From Gloeobacter violaceus PCC 7421 (GTDB lineage Bacteria; Cyanobacteriota; Cyanobacteriia; Gloeobacterales; Gloeobacteraceae): DNA of 64,000 nucleotides. The notes below the pieces were generated by a model. That model was not told the origin of the DNA. It saw only the letters and a list, made by a program, of their open reading frames with translations, and ran no database searches. A program made the translations under genes and the position numbers. Positions 6,620-15,272 of this stretch are shown here, in pieces (positions within the stretch are counted from its first letter, which is position 1; the number at the start of each line of letters is the position of its first letter). The DNA lies in the NCBI RefSeq assembly GCF_000011385.1, contig NC_005125.1, forward strand, positions 3,844,001 through 3,908,000, given 5' to 3'.

Positions 6620-9571
6620 CTAGAACGCCCCGGCCAGAGCTGAGACGCACCGCTCGCACAGCGTCGGGTGCTCGGCATCTTCGCCGACATGGACCGAGTA
6701 GTTCCAGCAGCGCTCGCACTTTTGACCGTCCGCATCGAGTACAATTACCGCCGCCCCTTCCTCGACGGACACCTCGGCCGGGAGTTCGTCCAGCAGTTCC
6801 ACCTGCGAGACGATGAACAAATAGCGCAACTCGTCTTTTTGGCGGGCCAGTTCGTCCGTCAGGGCCGGGTCTTCGACGTGCAGTCGAATTTTGGCTTCCA
6901 GCGAGGAGCCGATGCGTTTGGCGTTGCGGGCGGCTTCGAGGGCGATGTTCACCCGGTCGCGCAGGACAATCAGCCCTGGCCAACGATCGACCGTGAGCGG
7001 TTGGAACCACTGGGAGTGATCGACCGGCCAACCTGCCTCAAATACCGAAGCGTCGCTTCTGGGGTAGGGCAGATGCTGCCAGATATCCTCCGCCAGGTGC
7101 GGCAGCACCGGGGCAATCAGCCGGGTGAGGCTTTCGAGCACACGGTAGAGCACCGTCTGGCAGCTGCGGCGGCGCAGGGACACTTCGGCACTGATGTAGA
7201 GGCGGTCTTTGGAAATATCCAGATAAAAATTCGACAGATCCGCCACGCAGAAGTTCTGGATGGTCTGGAAGAAGCGCGAGAACTGGTAACTTTCAAAAGC
7301 CTGGGTGACTTCGAGATGCACCACACTCAGGCGGTGCAGGAGGTATTGATCGACTTCGCCCAGCGAATCGAAGGCCACCAGGTCGCGCTCCGGTACGAAG
7401 TCGTTGAGGCTACCCAGCAGGTAGCGCGCCGTGTTGCGGATCTTGCGATACACTTCGGCTATCTGGGCAAGCACGCTGGGGCCGACTAGCTGATCGCTGG
7501 TGTAATCGACCGAGGCAACCCAGAGGCGCAGCACGTCCGCCCCGTAGGCGGGGTGCTGCTTCTGATTGGCCCCGCCGTCGATAACCAGTTTCGGGTCCAC
7601 GACGTTGCCGAGAGACTTGGACATCTTGCGGCCGTGCTCGTCGAGGGTGAAGCCGTGGGTGATCACGGTTTTGTAAGGGGCGGTGCCCTCGGTGGCCACA
7701 CAGGTGAGTAGGCTCGACTGGAACCAGCCGCGGTGCTGATCGGATCCTTCGAGGTAGACATCGGCCGGGTAGTGCAACTCGGGCCGCCGGCCGAGCACCC
7801 CGGCCCACGAAGAACCCGAGTCGAACCAGACGTCCATGATGTCTTTTTCTTTGCGAAAGGCGGTGCCGCCGCAGTGGGCGCAGGCGATCCCCGGGGGAAG
7901 CAGCTCGCTTGCTTCTTTTTGCCACCAGATGTCGGAGCCGTGGACGCGCACGGCCGCCTGCACCGCTTCGACCGACTCCTGGGTAAGCAGCACGTTGGCG
8001 CAGTTTTCGCAGTAGAAGGCCGGAATCGGCAGTCCCCAGGCGCGCTGGCGGGAGATGCACCAGTCGTTGCGCCCGGCCACCATGGCGGTGATCCGGTTCT
8101 CGCCGCTGGCGGGGATCCATTCGGTCTGGGCAATGGCGCTCAGTGCCTGGGGGCGAAAATCGGAGACCGAGGCGAACCACTGGGTGGTGGCCCGAAAGAT
8201 GGTCGGTTTTTTGGTGCGCCAGTCGTAGGGATATTTGTGGACGTAGGCTTCTTCTTTGAGCAGCGCTCCCGCCGCGCTGAGCGCTTCGATGACCGCCTGG
8301 TTGCCGTCGCTGAGCACCGCCTTGCCGGCAAAGACCGGCAGGTTCTCGCGGCGGTCGCTATCCGCCTCGCGGGTGAAGCGGCCGTAATCGTCCACCGGCG
8401 AGAGCACCCCGAGGTTGTAGCGCTGGGCCAGCTCAAAGTCCTCACTGCCGTGGCCGGGGGCGGTGTGCACCGCCCCTGTGCCCGATTCGGTGGTGACGTG
8501 ATCGCCCAGGACGATTGGGCTGGTGCGGCGGAAGAGTGGGTGAGCCAGGAGGCTGCCCTCCAGTTCGCGGCCTCTGAAGGTGGCAATCGTCTCAAAGCGG
8601 GTGGCGAGCGTCCCTGCCAGCCGCTCCACCAGTTCAGCCGCGACGATGAGCAGGCCGTGCTCGTCGCTTGCCACCAGTGCGTAGTCGAGTTCGCCGTTGA
8701 GCGCCACCGCCAGGTTGCCCGGCAGCGTCCAGGGAGTTGTGGTCCAGATGGCTACGGCGATCTCGGGAAGGTCGTCGCGCTCACCCAACAGCGCATCGAT
8801 CAGTTCTTCTTCGCGGTCGTGAAAAGCGCTCAGGCGCGGCAGCAGTTCGGCGGCCATCACCGTGGCGGTCTCGGGTGCCGCGATGGAGATAAGCGGGAAC
8901 TTGACGTAGACCGAGCGGGAGGTGTGGGCGGGGCTGCCGTCGTCCTTGGTCGGGTACTCCAGTTCTGCTTCTGCCAGAGCAGTCTGTGAACTGGGGCTCC
9001 AGTGGACGGGTTTGAGGCCCCGGTAGATATAGCCTTTGAGGGCCATCTTGCCGAAGACCCCGAGCTGAGCCGCCTCGTACTCCGGCTGCAAGGTGAGGTA
9101 CGGGTGATCCCAATCGCCCCAGACGCCGAAGCGCTTGTAGCTCGCGCACTGCGACTGCACGGTGCGCTGGGCGAAATCGCGCGCCCGCGTGCGCACATCG
9201 AGGGGCGTCAATTGCGAGCGCTCCGCCTGGGAGAGATCCTGCAGCACTTTGAGTTCAATCGGCAGCCCGTGGCAGTCCCAGCCGGGCACGTAGCGCACCC
9301 GCCGCCCCTGCAACAGCTGGTAGCGGTTGATGATGTCCTTGAGGATCTTGTTGAGGGCGTGGCCGACGTGCAGCTCGCCGTTGGCGTAGGGCGGCCCGTC
9401 GTGCAGGATAAAAATTTCGCCGGGGTTTTCCTGGGCAAGACGTCCGTAGATGCCCTGCTCTTCCCAGAACCGCTGAATCTCGACCTCGCGGGTTGAGGCG
9501 TTCGCCCGCATCGGAAAATCCGTCTTGGGCGTGCGGACGGTCTGCTTGTAGTCGACGGGGGTCTGGGTCAC
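6620..9571 (-). CDS. ileS: Isoleucine--tRNA ligase
   Basis: Charges tRNA-Ile with isoleucine in the cytoplasm. 983 residues, a normal bacterial class I length. The HIGH motif is HVGH near residue 67, KMSKS near 650, and the editing domain lies between them. The C-terminus carries the zinc-binding pattern CERCW...CERC, which places it in the zinc-containing bacterial group. The GTG at 9571 is preferred: AGGAAA lies nine bases upstream, whereas a TTG 18 bases earlier has no Shine-Dalgarno sequence. The glycosyltransferase gene follows with a one-base gap. Confidence 0.97.
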   Translation of the reverse strand: MTQTPVDYKQTVRTPKTDFPMRANASTREVEIQRFWEEQGIYGRLAQENPGEIFILHDGPPYANGELHVGHALNKILKDIINRYQLLQGRRVRYVPGWDCHGLPIELKVLQDLSQAERSQLTPLDVRTRARDFAQRTVQSQCASYKRFGVWGDWDHPYLTLQPEYEAAQLGVFGKMALKGYIYRGLKPVHWSPSSQTALAEAELEYPTKDDGSPAHTSRSVYVKFPLISIAAPETATVMAAELLPRLSAFHDREEELIDALLGERDDLPEIAVAIWTTTPWTLPGNLAVALNGELDYALVASDEHGLLIVAAELVERLAGTLATRFETIATFRGRELEGSLLAHPLFRRTSPIVLGDHVTTESGTGAVHTAPGHGSEDFELAQRYNLGVLSPVDDYGRFTREADSDRRENLPVFAGKAVLSDGNQAVIEALSAAGALLKEEAYVHKYPYDWRTKKPTIFRATTQWFASVSDFRPQALSAIAQTEWIPASGENRITAMVAGRNDWCISRQRAWGLPIPAFYCENCANVLLTQESVEAVQAAVRVHGSDIWWQKEASELLPPGIACAHCGGTAFRKEKDIMDVWFDSGSSWAGVLGRRPELHYPADVYLEGSDQHRGWFQSSLLTCVATEGTAPYKTVITHGFTLDEHGRKMSKSLGNVVDPKLVIDGGANQKQHPAYGADVLRLWVASVDYTSDQLVGPSVLAQIAEVYRKIRNTARYLLGSLNDFVPERDLVAFDSLGEVDQYLLHRLSVVHLEVTQAFESYQFSRFFQTIQNFCVADLSNFYLDISKDRLYISAEVSLRRRSCQTVLYRVLESLTRLIAPVLPHLAEDIWQHLPYPRSDASVFEAGWPVDHSQWFQPLTVDRWPGLIVLRDRVNIALEAARNAKRIGSSLEAKIRLHVEDPALTDELARQKDELRYLFIVSQVELLDELPAEVSVEEGAAVIVLDADGQKCERCWNYSVHVGEDAEHPTLCERCVSALAGAF

Positions 9572-9813
9572 GGGGTGGTTTCCTAACAAAAGCGCAATCT
9601 TTTCTTCAGTTTAGGGGAGGGCAGCCCCTGCCGACAGCGGGGCCGATTGCGAGATGTGCCTTTGTGCAAGACTTTCGCGCTTGTCACCACGGGATGGCGA
9701 AGACCGCAAGCACAACATCCCCACCCGGCAGGGCGCCTTTATGAGCTAGCTCAAGGACGCCGGGCCGCGGGCTCTGTGAGAGTACAGACAGCTGCGCAAC
9801 GGAGACAACACCC

Positions 9814-10590
9814 ATGACCAGCGGAACATTCAACATGCAAACCGCCCCCGGCTACCAGATCCTGGCGGTGGCGGGCAAGCAGACCTTGCGGCCGGGGGGC
9901 CGATCTGCCACCGAGCAACTGTTGGTCTGGGCCGACTTTCAGCCTGGCCAGACACTTCTGGAGCTGGCTTCGAGCTTTGGCCACAGCGCCATCGACCTGG
10001 CCCGCCGCTTTGGGGTGCGGGTGGTGGGCGTCGAGAAGAACCCTGCGAGCGTCGAGCGCGCTCGCGCCAACGTCCGGGCCGCCGGGCTCGGCCATCTGGT
10101 GCAGATCGTCGAAGGCGACATTTTTCGCCTGGAGGCGATCGACGAGCGCTTCGACTACGTGCTGGCGGAGGCCATTCTCACCATGCAGCCCCCCGCGGCC
10201 AAGGCCAATATTCTCCGGGCGGTGGCGAACCACCTCAAACCCGGCGGCAAATTCTTGAGTCACGAGGTGGCCGTGGGTGGGCGCGAGGAGGAGATCCACC
10301 GCGAACTGTCGCGGGTGATCCGGGTGAACGCTGCGCCGCTGAGCGAGCGGGGCTGGATCGCCGAGTCCGCCCGGGCGGATCTGCGGGTAAGCCACCACCT
10401 TACCGGTCCGATGGCCCTGCTCACCCCCGCCCAGGTGCTGCGCGACGAAGGTATCGCGGGCACCGCCCGGATTCTCTGGAACGTGGCCACCCGGCCTGCC
10501 CTGCGTGAGCGGGTACTGGCAATGCGCGGCGTCTTTTCCCGCTATCGCGCCGATCTGGCCTACATCGTCCTGTGCGCCGTCGCCGGTTAG
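9814..10590 (+). CDS. SAM-dependent class I methyltransferase
   Basis: 258 residues with a Rossmann-type methyltransferase core. Motif I is LLELASSFGHS near residue 49, a variant of the usual E-x-G-x-G-x-G with fewer glycines. Motif II is VVGVEKNPASVERAR, followed by VQIVEGDIF and the DYVLAEAIL segment. A Pro-Gly-Gly turn (LKPGGKFLSHEVA) matches motif VI of this class. The substrate is unknown; small-molecule methylation, for example of lipids or quinones, is the family's common role. Two small unknown genes follow on the same strand with short gaps, suggesting one transcription unit. Confidence 0.82.
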   Translation: MTSGTFNMQTAPGYQILAVAGKQTLRPGGRSATEQLLVWADFQPGQTLLELASSFGHSAIDLARRFGVRVVGVEKNPASVERARANVRAAGLGHLVQIVEGDIFRLEAIDERFDYVLAEAILTMQPPAAKANILRAVANHLKPGGKFLSHEVAVGGREEEIHRELSRVIRVNAAPLSERGWIAESARADLRVSHHLTGPMALLTPAQVLRDEGIAGTARILWNVATRPALRERVLAMRGVFSRYRADLAYIVLCAVAG

Positions 10591-10622
10591 CCCGGCGCTC
10601 AACCTTTCAACAAGGATTTCTC

Positions 10623-11135
10623 ATGCGTAACACCTTTGCCCAACACCTCGAACTGTCCGCAGTCCAAGTCGAGCAACTGCTTGCCCTGGATCTGGCCGGA
10701 CTGGTCGAATCGCCCGCCTTCGGCTGCAAACTCGCGTGTCTCGATATCGACCTGCTGCGCCAATCGCTGCCCGTGGCCAGGGAGCTTCTCATCCAGAAGC
10801 TTCCGGCTTTCTACGACTGGCTGCAAAGCGAACTGGGGGTGGAGCGCGTCCCCGACAGTCCCGACCACACCGCCCGCTGGGTGGTGGGTTTCCTTAACAA
10901 CCAGGAGAGCCTCCATCGCCTGGTCGAGTTGCACAGCACCGTCCCGGCTGCGGCCCTGGAACTGTCGATCCCCCGGCTGGTCGGATTTTTTGAGGTGGTC
11001 GAGGACGAAGCGATCCGCAAGCAATGGCAGGCGGTCCTTGCCGCTCTGTGCCTGGTGCTCGTGGTTGGGGCGCGCAGCCGCAGCACAGCCCCGAGCGCGC
11101 CGTGTCTCTGTGCCGAAACCGTCCCTTCGCCTTAA
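10623..11135 (+). CDS. Protein of unknown function
   Basis: 170 residues, not recognised. ATG at 10623 is preceded by AAGGA eight bases upstream; a longer frame starting at 10572 would overlap the methyltransferase gene. The sequence is mostly helical, with a hydrophobic stretch near residue 142 (VLAALCLVLVVGA) that could be a C-terminal membrane anchor, followed by a Ser/Pro/Cys-rich tail. Its position right after the methyltransferase suggests co-transcription. Confidence 0.65.
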   Translation: MRNTFAQHLELSAVQVEQLLALDLAGLVESPAFGCKLACLDIDLLRQSLPVARELLIQKLPAFYDWLQSELGVERVPDSPDHTARWVVGFLNNQESLHRLVELHSTVPAAALELSIPRLVGFFEVVEDEAIRKQWQAVLAALCLVLVVGARSRSTAPSAPCLCAETVPSP

Positions 11136-11171
11136 GCCCGAGCGCACCTACCCATTTGAGGAGAAAAACCG

Positions 11172-11444
11172 ATGAGTAATGCCACCGCGATTCCCCACGT
11201 CGTTCCCGCCGAGATCACCCTTGTTCCGGACAATACGCTGATTACCGCCACTGCCGAAGAGGGGAGGCAACTGGCGGTGAAAATGGCGCGTCTGATCATC
11301 AAGCTCACTCAGCCGGACGAAGAAAAGCGCAAACAGCTGCGCGAGGTCTACGGCAACGACGCGATGATGCTGATTGCCGTCGGCCAGGTCGTCGCTGCCG
11401 AGTTTGCGACTATCGCTGCTGCCAACAATTATTGGCGCAGGTAG
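11172..11444 (+). CDS. Small protein of unknown function
   Basis: 90 residues, not recognised. A strong site, GAGGAG, lies eight bases before the ATG. The N-terminal 30 residues are Pro/Thr/Val rich and the rest is helical and amphipathic (KMARLIIKLTQPDEEKRKQLREVYG). It follows the preceding unknown gene by 36 bases, so the two probably share a transcript with the methyltransferase. Confidence 0.65.
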   Translation: MSNATAIPHVVPAEITLVPDNTLITATAEEGRQLAVKMARLIIKLTQPDEEKRKQLREVYGNDAMMLIAVGQVVAAEFATIAAANNYWRR

Positions 11445-11474
11445 AGACCGAGCGTGCACTGCAAAGTGCCAGGG

Positions 11475-12426
11475 TCAGGGCATGGTGCGCAAGCGCACTT
11501 CGTCGTCTCCTGCCCTGGCCATGATATTGCGCAGCAAAGAACCGAAAACCCGCCAGCCTACGAGACTGAGGCTCGCAAGACGGGCAGCAAGCAGTAAATC
11601 TTCCAGGAGGACTTGCGCGATGCCGTCGAAATCGATGGCATGGCCCAGGATACCCGGCCCGTCACCCTTGAACCTGGGTAAATACATTCGTTTTGTCGAA
11701 TCAAACTTCAAAAGCTCACCTAAATAGTGTTTTGGCGTTGGGATCCGTACTCTCAATTGGAACGATTCGGAACAAGTGTGCGTGTACGCACCGCTTCGGC
11801 ATCAAATCGCAAGTGGAGCTGGCTATCACAAATCGGTTGCCGACCACCCTTGAGCCCATCAGGAAGGCCGCGTCTGTGCGGACGATGTCACCTTGCAGCA
11901 ATACGAAAGGGTCATCGCCTTCCTCCACGATCCCTTGCTCAATTGCCTAGCTCCTCAAGACTTTGTGGAACGTTCAAGGGGAAAGAGAGCCTTCAAGCGC
12001 AGCTGGATCCAAGATCACCTCGTCATCCGGATCGACCTCGGTCCCCTCCGGCAACAATGGCTCGAACCGTTCGACAGTAGGCAGCACAGGACTATCGCCG
12101 ACCAGAGACACTGCCTGGACGAGCGTGCTGATCGTGGCATCTTCGGGGTGCCTCCGTACCGCTTGGGCCGCGGTCATCACCAGACGCAAGCCGCTTTGGA
12201 TTCGACGGGTCTCACGGGCGAGACCGTACAGGCGCTGAAAATCGTCTTCAGCAAGAATACGGTACTGGCCGGACTTCGTGATCAGTGTGCCCACTACACC
12301 CGAAGCGATGGGGAGCAAACCTGCCTGGCCGGAGGTGCGGAATTGCTCAAAAGAAGTCCAAAATGGACCGGATTGCATGTCCAGGTCCGACTGGGAGCTA
12401 AGCGGAATCACCGTCTGCAAGGTCAT
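11475..12426 (-). pseudogene. Frameshifted gene of unknown family (three indels)
   Basis: Three overlapping minus-strand frames join into one coherent protein of about 317 residues. Frame 1 runs 12426-11974 and ends EGSLSP-stop. The sense continues in another frame (PLNVPQSLEEL), returns to the first frame (AIEQGIVEEGDDPFVLLQGDIV...) down to about 11732, then shifts at an AAAA run into the frame giving HYLGELLKFDSTKRMYLPRFKGD and ending LRTMP at 11475. The indels lie next to a CCCC run (about 11978), a GG pair (about 11948) and the AAAA run (about 11731). A VIASSTCDLMPKR segment recalls proteins with an S-x-x-CDL-x-P motif, family not named. Degeneration or sequencing error are both possible. 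Confidence 0.65.
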
Positions 12427-12664
12427 CACCAAAAGATAAAAACATCTCGGCTAGAATCACATGCTAGCATCTGTTCCAACGAAAATCCAACGAAGATCCA
12501 ACGAACTCATTGATAGTGTAGAGAGAAAGCGATGGTCCTTGCTTCCATGGCAACAGATCGGTAGTCCGTACCTAGAAAAAACTATTTTCAGGGTCATCGG
12601 GCTCACGCCGGTGTCGATAGGGAAAAAGCGCGAAAACGAGTGCATGGCGCATTGGTCCTGTTGC

Positions 12665-13402
12665 TTACTCCTTCGGCTTTGCCGCCGCGATTGCCCGCGA
12701 GACGTACTCAAAAATCTTGGGATCGAGTCCACCCTGGGTTCTCAGTTCCGGTTCCTGCCAGTACATGGTGCGCAGGGCTTTGTTGATGGCGGGGTTGCCG
12801 CCTGTGAACTCCTCGATCAATTCCTGCCAGCGCCGCGCCAGCTGCTGCATCGTCGGGTCCGCGGGATCGGTGCCTCGGTCCATCTCGGCGCGGACCCTGG
12901 CGATGAGCGTCGGCCACTCCGCCTCGACCGCACGGATACGTTCTTCGCCGAGCTGCTGTCTGCGCTGTTGCAGCTCTTCGAGTTGTTCGGGCGTGTAATA
13001 TTTTTCCAGCATGTTCATAGCCTCGATAGTATTGATAAAGTCTTCAACGCCGACGGATTCCGTCGTGCGCAGTCGCTGTGCAATCGCTTCGAGGCGAGTG
13101 CACAGTCTTTGCTGCAACTCGATCTGCTCCTTTACATGGGCGATGTGCCGCTGAAGAACCTCGAGCGGCGAGCAGTCGGAACGCTCCAAACTCGTGCGGA
13201 TTTCATCTAGAGAAAAGCCCAGCTGCCTGAGGGATTTGATCTGCTGCAGGCGGGCAATGTCGCCAGTACAGTACAAACGATGACCGCCCTCTGTGTAATG
13301 CGAAGGCGAGAGGAGGCTGATTTCGTCGTAGTAGTGCAGCGTGCGCACTGAAAGCCCCGTCTGTCGGGCCAGTTCGCCGACTTTCCAGGGTGGGGCTTGC
13401 AT
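12665..13402 (-). CDS. MerR-family transcriptional activator with TipAS-like C-terminal domain
   Basis: 245 residues. The N-terminal winged helix is classic MerR: WKVGELARQTGLSVRTLHYYDEISLLSPS, then GHRLYCTGDIARLQQIKSLRQLGFSLDEI. A coiled-coil dimerisation helix follows (HIAHVKEQIELQQRLCTRLEAI), and the rest resembles the TipAS ligand-binding domain of drug-responsive members (MYWQEPEL near the end, ALRTM). The ATG at 13402 has GGAGG seven bases upstream. Proteins of this group bend over-spaced promoters into an active shape when they bind a ligand. A promoter of exactly that type lies just upstream, so the gene is probably autoregulated. No obvious target gene is adjacent. Ligand unknown. 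Confidence 0.88.
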   Translation of the reverse strand: MQAPPWKVGELARQTGLSVRTLHYYDEISLLSPSHYTEGGHRLYCTGDIARLQQIKSLRQLGFSLDEIRTSLERSDCSPLEVLQRHIAHVKEQIELQQRLCTRLEAIAQRLRTTESVGVEDFINTIEAMNMLEKYYTPEQLEELQQRRQQLGEERIRAVEAEWPTLIARVRAEMDRGTDPADPTMQQLARRWQELIEEFTGGNPAINKALRTMYWQEPELRTQGGLDPKIFEYVSRAIAAAKPKE

Positions 13403-13451
13403 AGGGCATCCTCCAGTGGATCTCTGCAGGCGGATTGAACGCTGCAAATTC

Positions 13452-13482
13452 AGCCTATGTCCTGACGCAACGTGAGGATCAA
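13452..13482 (-). promoter_or_regulatory. MerR-type promoter with 19-bp spacer and operator dyad
   Basis: Minus-strand -35 TTGATC (13482-13477) and -10 TAGGCT (13457-13452) are separated by 19 bp, the over-long spacing that MerR activators correct. The dyad CCTCACGTTGCGTCAGG (13477-13461), with one mismatch between arms, sits in the spacer as in TipAL-type operators. It points at the MerR gene starting at 13402. Confidence 0.65.
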
Positions 13483-13811
13483 GAGGTCACTCCAACCAAC
13501 CCATCCGGACTGCGCGGAATGCTCTCGCTTTGGCGTGGTTTTTCCTGATCACACCTTGCTGCAATCAACCTCCCCGTCCCAAAATCGGTAATTATGTGGG
13601 TAGCCCCGTCCAGCCTGGAGATCGCGCTGTGCCGACCAGTGGCCGATTCGCGGTGTCTGTTCACACCCTTGCTGCCCTAGCCGTCAATCCTGGGCGGTCG
13701 ACCCATTTTGGGCAGATGGCCAGAAGTATCAGTATTAATCCGGCGGCAATCGGCCGAATCGTGTCGGTGCTCTCCTAGACTGTTCAATCCGTTCCCGGGC
13801 TCGGTGCCGCC
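13483..13811. other. Intergenic region without recognised gene
   Basis: About 330 bases between the MerR promoter and the acyltransferase gene. Short open frames here have no Shine-Dalgarno site and no recognisable sequence. I see no RNA gene or clear repeat. It must contain the promoter of the acyltransferase gene. Confidence 0.4.
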
Positions 13812-15224
13812 ATGCGTTACGTCCGACCACGCCTCGAATTTGTCCCCCAACGGCTCAGCCTGGGGGTGGTGCGGGCCTCGCACTGGGTGCTGCCGTTCCT
13901 GCTGCGCGTTCGCACACGGCCCTGGCTGCCGGCGGGCATCGCCCGGATTGAGGCGGTAAATGCCGAAGGGTTGGTCAAGCTTTATCAGCGGTTTCAGGCG
14001 GGTGAGGTTCGCTTTTTGATGGCGTTTCGCCACCCCGAAGTCGATGATCCGATGTCCTTAATGTATCTGTTTTCTCGCATTCTGCCCGGGGTGGCCCGCC
14101 GGCAGAAAATCGCCCTCCAACTTCCCCTGCACACGCACTTTCTCTACGACCGAGGGATGCCGCTGTGGGCCGGCAACTGGCTGGAGTGGCTTTTTTCGCG
14201 GTTGGGGGGAATGCCCATCCACCGCGGCCGGGCGCTCGATTGGACCGCTATTCGCGCTGCCCGCGAACTTTTTGCAAACGGCAGCATGCCGATCACCATC
14301 GCTCCGGAAGGGGCGACCAACGGCCACAGCGAAATCGTCAGTCCCCTGGAACCTGGGGTCGCCCAGTTGGGCTTCTGGTGCGTAGATGATTTGCGCAGAG
14401 CCCAACGCTCCCAGGAAGTGCTGATTGTGCCGATTGGCGTTCAATACCGTTATCCTAAGCCGCCCTGGGCACAGTTGGACCGCCTGATGGGCCGCCTGGA
14501 AGCCGACTGCGGCTTGCCGCCTGCTCCACCTTTTGATCCGCGCGCCCGGGATGGCTTTGAAGAAGCGCTCTACGCACGGCTACTGCGTCTTGCTGAACGA
14601 TTGCTCGACACGATGGAAAAGTTTTATAGCCGCTTCAACCATCGCCCACTAGAGGAATTGAGCCCAAAGATTGCAGACCTTACGGGCGATCCCCACCCAC
14701 AACTGGCATTGCGTCTGCAGGCACTGCTCGACGTAGCTCTACGCACCGCCGAACGGCACTTCGGCATCGCATCTACCGGCGAGATCGCCGAGCGGTGCCG
14801 CAAGCTGGAGGAGGCGGGCTGGATAGACACCTACCGGGAAGATCTGCTGGCTCTGGGCAGGCTTTCCCGGCTGGAGCAGGATCTGGCGGATTGGGTGGCG
14901 CAAGCGGCCATTCTGCCGGTCAAGCACATGCGTCTGGTCGAGAGCTTCGTGGCCGTCACCGGCAGCTATGTGCGCGAGCGGCCGACCGCCGAACGCTTTG
15001 CCGAAACGACGCTGATTCTTTTTGATCTGGTTTCGCGCATCAAAGGGGAAAAAAACCCGCGCAGGCCCCGCTTGGGCTGGCGACAGGCGCGGATCTCTGT
15101 CGGAGAGCCCATCTCAGTCACAGAACGCTGGTCTGTTTATCACACCAGCCGCTCGGCCGCCCGGCAGGCCGTTCAGCGTCTGACTGGGGATCTACAGCAG
15201 GCTCTTGAAAAGCTCATCGACTAG
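13812..15224 (+). CDS. 1-acylglycerol-3-phosphate acyltransferase-like protein (PlsC superfamily) with long C-terminal extension
   Basis: 470 residues, about twice the usual PlsC length. Residues about 35-210 carry the acyltransferase core: FRHPEVDDP near 75 is the catalytic H-x4-D motif, GGMPIHRGR near 134 matches motif II, and TIAPEGATNG near 158 is the E-G motif for the phosphate. IVPIGVQYRY is the fourth block. PlsC enzymes acylate lysophosphatidate at the membrane to give phosphatidate. The long helical C-terminal part (from about 230) is of unknown role but is also seen in long cyanobacterial paralogues as I recall them. The acceptor could be another lysolipid. The Shine-Dalgarno site is weak. 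Confidence 0.8.
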   Translation: MRYVRPRLEFVPQRLSLGVVRASHWVLPFLLRVRTRPWLPAGIARIEAVNAEGLVKLYQRFQAGEVRFLMAFRHPEVDDPMSLMYLFSRILPGVARRQKIALQLPLHTHFLYDRGMPLWAGNWLEWLFSRLGGMPIHRGRALDWTAIRAARELFANGSMPITIAPEGATNGHSEIVSPLEPGVAQLGFWCVDDLRRAQRSQEVLIVPIGVQYRYPKPPWAQLDRLMGRLEADCGLPPAPPFDPRARDGFEEALYARLLRLAERLLDTMEKFYSRFNHRPLEELSPKIADLTGDPHPQLALRLQALLDVALRTAERHFGIASTGEIAERCRKLEEAGWIDTYREDLLALGRLSRLEQDLADWVAQAAILPVKHMRLVESFVAVTGSYVRERPTAERFAETTLILFDLVSRIKGEKNPRRPRLGWRQARISVGEPISVTERWSVYHTSRSAARQAVQRLTGDLQQALEKLID

Positions 15225-15272
15225 TAGAGCGCTTTTCACTTGCACGGATAACGGCTGGCCGCTGTACACGTT

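Noticed and set aside
7733-8989. 418-codon plus-strand frame opposite ileS
   Set aside because: ileS is certain on the minus strand; the opposite frame has no known motifs.
12462-12664. Possible small gene between the frameshifted gene and the MerR gene
   Set aside because: Short frames here overlap the MerR 3' end or lack ribosome sites; only a short direct repeat (ATCCAACGAA twice) is visible.
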